From: Glandiceps talaboti | Lineage: Eukaryota > Hemichordata > Enteropneusta > Spengelidae | DNA: 64,000 bases | Direction: 5' to 3' | Assembly: GCF_964340395.1 (NCBI RefSeq) | Contig: NC_135570.1 | Span: forward strand, 5,790,322 to 5,854,321 | Shown here: piece after piece, positions 39,401 through 51,600 of the stretch | Layout of the letters: every line of letters begins with the position of its first letter | Position numbering within the stretch: position 1 is the stretch's first letter | Made by a program: the position numbers and the translations under genes | The notes under the pieces: generated by a model | Database searches by the model: none | What the model saw: the letters and a program-made list of their open reading frames with translations, nothing else | What the model was told of the DNA's origin: nothing

Positions 39401-42400
39401 ACGAAAAATGCATGTAATTTCAAACTGACCACAAATGAGCTCTACTAATGCAAACCTTATATAATAATAAAATACATACTGCACATAGTGGTCCATCAAA
39501 ACCAGCATCACACTGACATGTAAAACCAGGACAGTGACAGAGTGATGGATTAGCAGTCTGTACGCACACTCCATGAACACAGAGATTGGGATCACATGGA
39601 TCGATATCTGCTTCATCACAAAGTGCACCTGGTGAGTAAACAAAATCAACCACTGAAAGCATTGGGATCACATGGATCAATATCTACTTCATCACAAAGT
39701 GCACCTGGTTAGTGAAACAAACTAATATGCTGATTTTCCCTCATGGTTAATAGTTGCAGACAATGAAGTGTGGTAAAAAAAACCTGATTTTCAATGACTG
39801 AGTCAGCAGATTGCATTTGTGTGGCAAGAACCACTTGGCAGATTAACCATTAAGCCTACTGCAAAAGTTTCTATCTTAGTTCACATGCAGAAATTTGTCA
39901 TAGATTTAAAATGAACAACATTTTAGAATTTTGTAACATTAGCTAGTAATCATGATTTCTGTAACTATAGATGTATATTGGCATCAGTGAAATGTGATGT
40001 AGGAACTGGCTTGATTTCATTTAAATATAACTTTAGTACCTTTATATAGTATTTTGTTTTCATGTCAGAAGAGGTGACAACAGCAAACATACTTAAGATA
40101 AAACAGGGCTGATTCCTAAATTACACTTTAATCAGATTGGTAGTGGCAAATGCAGAGAAATGCAAGACTTGCTAACTAACCTGTCCATCCATAGGTACAT
40201 GCACACTGGAACGAATCTATGCCATCAATACAAGTACCTCCATTATCACAATTCTCACCCAGACAATCATCTATGTTGACTTGGCAGAGTGAACCAGTAA
40301 ATCCTGCCATACACTGACATGATGCAAGTACACCCACCTCAACACATGAACCTCCATTAAGACAAAAGTTGAAATCACAACCACCTGTAAAAATCAAGAG
40401 AAGACATTTCCAATCAGAAAGAAATTCACTCCTATCACTTTAATGTAGTATGTGCCTCAATAAATAAAAAACTTTAAACTTTTGTTGTTATTATTCTTAA
40501 AGTAAATATAAAACCATTCTCAGTTACAATTGAAAATGTTTGTTGTCCTATCTTGTAAACACATGAAAATGCATTAAAAATGAAATTTATATTGACTCTT
40601 TTTAGCGTCTTTCTTTGAAAACATCATCATGTAAATGTAGCCTAAGGAAACTACATACAACATCCCAAATGCTGGCACAGTCATGTGAAACATCAATATG
40701 GCTTTTAAAAAAAATTGTTTGGTTCCAGTTACCTGACACCACTTACTTTTTCATTGCCCACCCCACACTTGGTATGTATTCAAGGAAAAAATTAAAAACT
40801 CACAAAAATTGTGAACTCTCATGAGAAATAGTGGATGCAGAAACTGACACCAACTTAAAAAGACAACATAAAATTGTTCTTCCAATCTGTAATGGCTGTT
40901 CATCTGTTGGGAAGAAACCAATAATACAGAGACCATATGGAAAACAACATAAAAAAAATAACTACCTGAAATAGACACTCACACAAAAAATAAATAAAAA
41001 GCTACCTACCCCACCTATTCTAAAATTGAACTTAGGCCTAAGAGTACACTGTTTGAAATGTCTGAACTATTACTACATTTTACCAAAACATTTCAAAGGA
41101 AACACTCACGCAGATTGACATTACAGAAATCGCCTCCCCAACCAAAGAAACAGAAACACTGCACAGACTGGTAACCATTATCAATACACAAACCAGCATT
41201 ACATGGCAAGCTGGCACAGTCATTTACAGTCTGCTCACAAAGTTCACTTGTAAAATCATTAGGACAGTCACACTGAACACCATCATCTGTTAGATAACAG
41301 GTTCCTCCGTTTTCACAAGGATTGGTGGTACATGGAGTTCTTTCGTTTTCACAATAATCACCAAAGAAATTTCTTGGACAGGAACACCGATAGGAATTTT
41401 CTGTCTGTTCACAAACACCACCATTTAAACATGGAGTGTAATTATCGCAACTATAAACATTTTCACAGTTTACTCTGAAAGATAAAACCAAATAATCAAA
41501 ACATAATTATATCATTTCATACCATAACTAGTCTTACTCATGCCATATTTTGGTTACCTGCCATGCAATCATTTTTGAAAGAAGTGTTACAAGTGACTCC
41601 AAAAATGAGGGCTAAAATCACATAGCAGTAGACTGTACTATACATGATACAGTCAACAAGATGTGGCCAATACACTTTGATTTCCTGAAAGCATTGATCT
41701 GAAAGTTAGCTAAATGTTTAAACTGGTTAGCTGGATTTTTGGATTTTTTGATGTGCAACACATGGATAGTGATTTCTTTCAAAAGGAGGCTATAGCACTT
41801 GACAATCATGACCCCCCACTTCTGGTCAAAAGGCAGTTTTCAAACAGCACCCCTAGTGGCAAGACTATACAATCTATTGTCTTTCTGAGAACTAGACTAT
41901 ATATGACAGGGCTAACAAATTAACAAAATCACAAAGGTAAAAAATAACGAAAATGTTCAAGTGACAAAGTTTAAAACTTGGAAGTAGGTAGGTAGGTAGG
42001 TAGGTACGGCTTTTGTGTGCTATACTTTAATATTGGCTTACTGAATAATGTTAATTACTAAATTGTAATAAGTAAAATTTGATCAACTTAGACAAATTTT
42101 CTGAAAGTGTTTACTAGCTCACCCAAAGTAGTTGTCTGCACACTCACAATGCCATGTGTGGGAATATGCTGAACATGTTGCTCCATTCAGACATGGACTA
42201 CTGAAACATGCATCTAGAGATATGATCAGATGTTATTGCAATGATGTAATATATATGCAAATGACAATGTATCCACGACATGATCAGACGTTACTGCAAT
42301 GATGTCATCAATATGTAAATGACAATGTATCTAAGACATGATCAGAAGTTATTGCAAATTGCAATGATGTCATCATTATGTAAATGAACAGGTGTTATGC

Positions 42401-45400
42401 ATTCCTGGGCTTAGGTCTCGTGGACAGACTGTGAAATGACTGGAAAGGCCTTGACAACACTACCATGTGATACTGAGCATGAAATATAGCCCTGTCTTAT
42501 TATATTCTCCACCTGAATGGAAATGGGAGAAATTCCAAGCAAAAATATCATTTTTTTCAAAAAAGGTGCCCTTCTAACCTATGCAATCTGATGAACTCGA
42601 TGCGCCTTCATCTTGTGTAAATTCAGTGTCTGCACATTCAACACAGGAAGTGGCTCTTCTTGTCTCTTGAAAGAAATTCACATCACAAGCAGTGCATTGT
42701 TCAAGCCCACTTGATGAAAAGCTGCCAACTTCACAGCTTTCTGAAAAATAAATTGAGTAAAAACCTTTATTTCAACATGGGTATCTTCTGGGCAGGATTG
42801 ACATTCAGAACTTTCTTACATGCATATACACTGGGTATACTCAGGGCTATTATGGGTATTTTATGGGCAGGATGGGTTGACATTCAGTGCTTGCTTTACA
42901 TACCTATACACTGGGTATACTCTGGGTTACTATGAGTATCTTCTGGACAGGACTGACATTCAGTGTTACCGTAAATAGCTGTTATGGTATCCTCTAGACA
43001 AACGTCACATGGCATCATACCAGTGCTGGAAAAACTACCTGGAGAACAAAGTGCTGCAAAACAGAACACATAAAAAAGCAATACAGTAAAATCTTACTTT
43101 TGGGAAAAATACACTGACACTATGTGAGAACTGCAGACACTACATATGACACAGTCATTCAATAATCTACCTATGTAATCATGAAATGCTGACTACTGTC
43201 CCATGTGTGGTGTAATGCTGACTACCCATATCCCATGTATGGTGTGATCTTCTTGACAACTTTTCAAACTCAGTTTAAGCTTTAGTCAATATTCAAGTCT
43301 TACCAATGCAATCACTGGCACTCTGAGTTGTTGTCCTATGTGTAGAGTGATTTTCTGGACACAATTTACATTCCTGTTGTCCATCTTCATCCTGATAAGT
43401 ACCAATGCTACAGACAACACAACTGTCTTCTATTTCATGAGTTCCCTTGGTACATTTCACTTAAAACAAACATATACAGCCAAAATTATACTCAGTTTCA
43501 GTTCAGTTTCAATGATCAAACATATTTGATAAGCCACATTCAACTATTGAGGTGTAAACATCAACAAAACCTGGGATAAGTAACATCTATCCAATTTGTG
43601 TGCGCATAAGTAATAAACCATGGTCTTGGCCAAATATGTTCATCTAATCAGTAAAAGATATTATTTACTAGTTCTTTTTAGAATGACCAGCCAAGGGTTC
43701 TAGTAACTTATGGGTAACGTTTTGCCTGTTAAGCACCACTATGCCTAGTGATAAAGCCAGCAAATGGATAGTTTGACAATGCCTGTCAACCTGAACAGGT
43801 GAAACTTTACTCATAAGTATTTAGAACCCTTGGTTGTGGAGTCTGTTTATTACTACACAATGTTGAAAAAAATTCAAGTCAATATTCCTTCTTCGTGTAC
43901 TTTTTTTGTTTCTCTGTGTTCTTGGATGACTCTCCTTATGTCTAGAGGCATTGTAGTCTCAACCTTTATTGTTGGTTTTACGTAAAAGTTTTAACTTTAT
44001 GGAAACTTACAGCAATGATCATTCCGAAAGGAATAGCCATTAGGACACGTACAAGCAGCACCATTAGATTCTTGCCGTTCTTGGAAACCTTCACTACTTA
44101 ACACAAAGTTAGGACATGTGTCATTGTTGACTTCCACAGAAAGACTTGTCATTTCACTTATAATGTGTGTTGACAGGTTGTCTTGGCAAATCTCAATGTT
44201 GTCTATTTTGATGTTTTCACCAACGACGTTTAGACCAATTACTAATTCTACAGTTAGCTGGGGTTGAGAGAAAATGCAAAAAAATAAAAATAAAAATAAA
44301 AATGATTAGGCTAAAAAAATAATTTTGTGTTTCTGATAAGATGACCTCAGAGAATGGGGTAGGTAGATCAGGATTTTATTTTATTTTATGTTTTTAATTG
44401 TTTTTTGAAAAATATTGCTTCGACTCAAAACCAAACAAAATGATGGTCAGAATACCCCTTCTGTAATAGTTTGATGAAATACATACAGGCATCACTGGGG
44501 AAACAAAACAGACAAAATCCATTACCACATAATGTTCTATGAGGCTGAACAGGAACAATAGCAGATCATTGTAAAAAGTTCAAAAGCTCTTCTGAACAGA
44601 TGCATCTTTATATCCTTCTTGAATTTATCAACAGTTGGTGATAAACAAGTTCAAGTGGTATTCTGATATATACATGTAGTACCTTCTTTACAACCCATTT
44701 TGTGTATGTGGTGACCTTTTAGCAAACTGAACTGCAATTCATGAACATGATTTTCGATCAATTCAATCTAAAATGAAAGTTAGATGCCCCAATTAAAAAA
44801 ACATGTTCACTTTTCATTAGAAATGCTCACGTATACAAATATATGAGTATGAATTTTCTTTCCAGTATATTGCACTTTAACTATTGTATATGTAAAGACT
44901 TAGTTTTGCTTATTTCGCTAGAAAACAAAAATGCAAAAATAAATAGTGACTAATATGCCTTTTTGTACATAAAAACAATGTACCAGTCTGATAATTAGTA
45001 AAACTTAGTCTTTGAGAACTATAGCTGAAGCCGGTAAAAATCACAAAACTTTCTTGTGGCAAAAATATCTAGGTTTACAGTAATTGATAGCATTCATACT
45101 ACTCACAACTGTAGGAGATAAGACTGACATCTTGGCACGAAATAAGAATTCAATATTTTCTAAAGTATTACGATCACACAGGAAGAGAAACTGAGTCTCT
45201 CCTTGCTCCAAGAAGAAAGCCTCCAGAAATTCAACATACAGATCGTAGCAGTACCGTTCTGTTACACCAGTTTGAGAATTGAAGGTTCCTTCCAGACTTA
45301 GCTGACACTGTGGATTTTCTTGCACTGTTGTGTCAAAAACAAAACAAAAATATTACTACTGTAATACTACATTATACAACTGGTGAAAAAAACAATGGTA

Positions 45401-48400
45401 GTTTGCTTGAATGAAGTGAACATTATACAACTGATGAAAAAACAATGGTAGTTTGCTTGAATGAAGCGAGCTAAAAGATGTTATCACGCAAATTAGACAA
45501 ATAAGGTAATATAGAATGTAACAGTCCATTTGGGGACAAGCAAAATTTGCACCTAAATAACTACCATGTGCATGTATTACTATAACTTGTATGAAGTTTA
45601 TCATGAAATTTGTAACTATTCAGAAAAAGTTGTACAATTCAGATTCTGTTACTTTTACTGTTTTTAGCCTAGTACTGTATCCTAAATTTACATGCAAAAG
45701 ATAGAAATTGTCTGTTTCTGTTAGAGAAAATGCTATTGTAAGCTTTCCAACACTGTGTGATTTACATGGTACTTTATTACCAACATGCACATGCTGTGGT
45801 GCTATGCTGTTCAGCCACCATGTCACATATTTATGTTACTGAAAAGATAGCATTTGTCTGTGTTGACAGAATGCCAGTGTATACTTTCCAGCACTGTATG
45901 ATGGCATTATTAAAATATGTCTAGTCTAGTTTTAGCATTATACTTACTGACACACAGTGGTACTATATTGTGTGGCTCCCAACCAGTCCCAACTCTACAT
46001 GTAAAATATCCAGGTTCAGGCAAAGGTTGGATAAAGTCGGAACCTTCTGGACAGGTTACACTACAGGAATAGCCAGCAACTGTGTCAGTGACAGCCAAAT
46101 CAGAACAACTGAGCTGTTCATCTGGTACACCTAGACTCCATGTTGGACAATCAGTTGCTGCAATTTGGAACATCAAATTAATTATCAAATTAATGTTAAT
46201 TACTACTGTATTAGACTAAAAAAAATTGTTTCTTGTCAAGACATTTTGTCTAAAGTTGTGTGATGATGTGAATTTTCTTTTCAATTCTCAATAAAACTTT
46301 CACTCAATCTACTATTTATGGTAGTTACTGTTCTTTTTATTTAGTGCTTTAGAGCAAATGTGTATGTGGGGTAGATGTCATTTTCTTGTTCATGATTGGC
46401 TCTTAGACTAGAACTCTGTACATGTAGCTTTACTGTAAGTATACAGTGTATAGAGTCATCATAAAGCCAATAGGGTTTCGTTATTTCGCAGTGTCATGGA
46501 AAAAATAACAGTTCTGGCTTGCAAGAATGATTAGAGTTAGAACTAAAACTAAATTACCAGAGTTGTATTAATCTTGATTACTACTGTAGGACCAACTACA
46601 TTCAGATTTGTTCTGGTCCCCACTGCTATAATTTGCGTTATCATTTATCTCATTGTCTTTGTTGTCAATAGTCATTGCACAAAAATTATTTCTTTTGAAT
46701 TACAGAAACTATTAAATTAATACAAAAACATGTGGATATTATTAATGTAAAGAAAGTTTTTAAAAAATGTCTTACCTTGCACATCAATGTAGAAATCACA
46801 TGATGCAGTGTTACCAGTTGTATCTGTTACAGTGGCTGTGACTTTCACATACGTCAGTGTTCTGACAGTAAGTTCATTTGGTTGACTGTACGTGATTGAT
46901 TTTATTTCATCGTTGTCAGTAGCATCTACAGGATCATATGTCACAATCACTTCAGTTTCATTGGTCAATATCACTTTGGTGGGAGGACAGGACAATACAG
47001 GTGGCTCAGTATCTACAGATATTAGGGATGATAAGCAGTAAAAGACATTTTATCAAGGACTGTTTCACTTTAGATGGAACGAACATGCACACGAATAGAT
47101 AGCCCACACCTAGAAATAGAACACTGGTAGATAATTGATGATAAAAGTATTGTTTTTGTTTAGACTCTAATGTTCCAAGGTGAAATATCATCTCTTCCTC
47201 CTGTCAGATCTTGACACTTAGTAACCATCAACTCTACAAATTCCTGAAACCGACATAATCTGCAATAGAATGGTATTACTTTATTTTTATTTTGTAAATT
47301 AATGGATTATGGAAATATGTAGGTGCATCAATTTTACTTACTTTGTAATTTTGTCTTTTAAATGACTTTTTTATATTTGTATGTAGTTTCACTTATGTGT
47401 GAGTCTGCCTGTATGTTAGTCTCGCTGCCAGACTCTAGACTATCGTCCCTAATCTGTTTACTCTATCGTTCCTCTCTGGTCCCTCTCTTCTCGCGGCTGT
47501 GCCGCTCGGTAAACAGATTAGGGACGATAGTCTCGAGTCTGGCAGCGAGACTACCTGTATATCAATAGCACTAAAATCTAGACTAAACTGTGCCTATTTC
47601 TTGATTCCTTGCCATGTATATACCAATGCATCCATTTTTGTTATGGCCCTTTGCATCATAATGTTGAATGAATTAATGAATGGTGTGTGTCAACAATATG
47701 AAATACCATTGTCTCATTAATATGACCACTTCAAGTTTGTACTTAATACCATATGTATCAGTGTTGACAGTGTTATGTTACGATACTGTACACTCACCAA
47801 CACATATTGGTATGTCTGCACTCCAGTATGGTTCATCACTTTGTCTTCTTTTCCTAGTTTCAGATGGGTATATTGGCTGTCTGTTTGTATTCCTGCGACG
47901 ACGACGTGCTATTGAATGTATGCAAAGGACACAAATCGATAAAAATAGAGGTAAATAAAGACATCAGATTGTTTTGATTTCTGGGTTTGAAAAATGTTCA
48001 TTCATCAAGATTTACAAAGATTCATTGTCACTGTACCATTTTTGAATGATTTTCTAATATTCCCACTTTACAAACACAAAAATACATTATTCAATGATGA
48101 ACTTATTGTGGCAGTCATATCACATCAACATGTACACACACCTATGGGTTTGTTTTTTTATCAAGAAAAGACCAACCAATTGGTGTCACATGATAAAAAA
48201 ACTGACTAACCAATTGCTGTAACAATGTAAAAGGGGTGACCCTTAGAGAAGCTGAAAATGGATATGAGTTAACTTGACTTCCACCTACCTGGAGCAAAGT
48301 CATCCATTATACATTCTATAGGCTCACTTGGAACTGGGGCAAAACCTTGAACATTACAAGTGCAGTATACAGTACTTCCAAGAAAGAAACTCAGATCAGA

Positions 48401-48526
48401 AACATGCTGTTGACCACCTTCTGGAGTTCCTGGATTATCACAGGATTTTACTATATACAAATAAAGAGATAAAATTGGTCACCGTTTGCGTTTAGAGGTT
48501 TGAATGCTATGATATGAAAAACGGGT

Positions 48527-48615
<89 letters not shown>

Positions 48616-51600
48616 AAATTCTAAAATTCTAAATTCTAATTCTGTTACTTTAAAGGGGAACACCACTCCAGGAAATAGAGACATTTTCATAAACTATGGG
48701 TTCTGGAGAGTCACTTCAGGATTTTACATCATCTACAATTACTTGCTATTTTAGAGACACACCAAGTTGATCTTATGTCTTTTATAGGATATCTTTGCTA
48801 GGCGCTATTTTATCATGAGAGTCAGCAGAAATAATATAATTGTTCACGGTTGCACAATGAATATTCATGAAAGATGTTTACACTGAAAGGAATAAGCACT
48901 GATGAGTCATGAATATTCATTGTGCAACCATGAACATGTTATTTCAGCAATTAGATATTCTATAAAGGCAAAATATCAACTTTGTGTTTCTCTGAAATTG
49001 CAGTAATTGTAAATGAATCAGATGTAAAATCATGAAATGACTATCCAGAACCTATAGTTTATGAAAATGCCTTAATTTCCTGAAGTGGTGTTCCCCTTCC
49101 CCCTTTAGAATGAATGACTGCATCCTCATTTACATATCATTTGCATTCAGGTATGCAATAATATTTTGGCAGTATTGCACTACAGTGCAAATACCACTAG
49201 TATGCTCGTGCACTGGTGCAAGTTATATCTGGACGATTAATGTACATTATCAGTACAGTAAATCTCATCCATTTTGAAATGACTTACATTGACAGTGTGG
49301 TATATCACCACTCCATGTTCCGTCCAGCTGACAAACTCTCTGCTCAGATCCAAACAGCTGATAGCCAATATCACAGGAATAAACTGCAGTGTTTCCTTCA
49401 GTTGTATCATCATACTGCACAAGGCCATCCACAGGACTTGTTAATGAGCCACACTCAACAGCTGAAGAATAGGATTAACATCAAAAATAAAATTATGTAA
49501 AACTCCTAGGACCTGAATATGATAAAAATAAGATTAAAGGGGCACAAGCTGAGTTTATACATTTTGGGGGTAAATTTTGCTCCATATTCAAACGGTACTG
49601 ACGTATAAGAAAACATCACTTGTAACTGACTGAACTCAAACCTGGTATCAGAATTATTAACTTAAACATGGGCCAATGATGTAATTTTTCAAGTGTACAA
49701 AAAAATGTCATGGAAATCCCAACTATGCAATAAACTTTTCTTTCTAACAACTGAATGTCAGAAGACAATTGTAATGTCATAGAAGACATGCATCAACATT
49801 TAACATTATAAAATGTGGAGTCATGATGGGTGAATGGTTAGCGTGACCGGCTTGGAATCTACAGGTTGCAGGTTTGAGCCCTGTCACTGCCTGCTGTTTG
49901 TTTCTGAGTGGCTAAAGTCCTTGGGCAAGATTTGAACCATGACTGTGCCTGAGTCAACCCAGCTGTATAATTGGGGACCTGGTAGGATATAGGTTCCAAT
50001 GTGAAGGCTTTAATCCTATGCACTTAAATGGCTACAATGGATTGTATGCTCCCCAGGGAGTTGAGGAAGACTAAAGGGCCGGGCTGTTGTGCCATTCTGA
50101 TCCGAGCCAGAGGTAATAATTGTAAAGCACTTTGAGCACGGTGTGGGAAAGCGCTTTATAAGAATCCAACATTATTCATTATTATTATTACTAGAATAGT
50201 TTACATTATAATTGAGGTTTTACGTAAGTATTTTCACTCAAGGAAACAAAGTAACTGTTATAAACTCAGTTGGTGCCACTTTAAAGGTCCTCAGTCCAAA
50301 GAAGATATTGAAAAGCAACTATCCTTCATTCAGTGCATACAATAGAAACATTTAACTAAAACTTTAATTGTTGTTTCGTGTGGTAGATTACGCAAGTGGT
50401 TGTAATCAGGGCCTGGGCTATATGGATAAAATCACCCTGTAATCAAGATAATGTAAACACTGAATAAGGTTGGATGTGTGACCACTTTGAGAGAAAATTT
50501 GTTACCTGAGACACCACCCTACTGTGGGTACATTTATGTCAGTTTCAAAAGTAGTACATCAACAACAGTTTTAGTTTGTGTCTATCTTTGTTTGTCTATA
50601 GCTTTGATTTCTGTAGTAGTATGTATACGTTCATTCTTCCAATTTTTTTTTAAATGACTTTCAAGCTATGATAAAATTTATACCGGTCTTTATTAACAAG
50701 TACAAAATCTAATGTACTTACTGCACACAGGTAGAAATCCACTCCAGAGATAATATGACTCAGAGAACTTTTCACAGACTCTGATATGAGACCCTGTCAG
50801 AAAGTATCCTTCATCACAGCTATACTCCACTGTACTCCTGTAACCATAGTTACCAGGATCTGAGCTAACCCATGTACCATCTACTATGTCTTCTGGAGCA
50901 GTACACGTAGCAGCTGCAGATATATACAAAATATCAAAATATCAGAAGATTTCATTGGTCAAAAGTCTAGTCACATGGGTGTCACATGATTGCCACATGA
51001 TCAAATGGTTTGTATTTTGGCTATACAGTACCTATTGCTGTGAAATCACTGGCCTCCATGCAGTAGCATTTACCTCATGCTAGAAGTACGTAGATTGTGC
51101 GAAAGTTGTGTCGACCAAGAAATCGAATGTTCATTATTTTTATGATGTTCCTAGGCAGTAACTTTCTATTATTATTTCAGGTACTGAGAATTGTTGTTGA
51201 CTTACCAATACACTGAGGCATATCACCATTCAAAAGTCCTCCATCTCTACACACTAAGATACTAGCACCATCAACTATAAAACCCATCTGAGGTATAATA
51301 CTGATAGCTGCGGCATATCTTATATAGATACCATCGTCTCTCTGTACAGCATCCATTGGATAAATAATCTCACAAGGATCTAAATCTGCTGATGCGTAAC
51401 ACAACATGGCTAAAAACAAAAAAATATGAAATAATAATTACAATTATGTTAATTTTTATGTAGCACTTTTTCACAGTGTGCCCAAAGTGTTGAACAATTA
51501 CTACCCCTGGTATGGCCCTATACCAGCACAGCAGCCCTTTAGTTGTTCCTCAACTCCCTGGGGAACATAGATCCATTGCAGTCTCTATTAGTACATAGAA

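Noticed and set aside
49820-49900. A tRNA gene
   Set aside because: A and B boxes are present but no cloverleaf or anticodon stem forms; it is the head of SINE S1.
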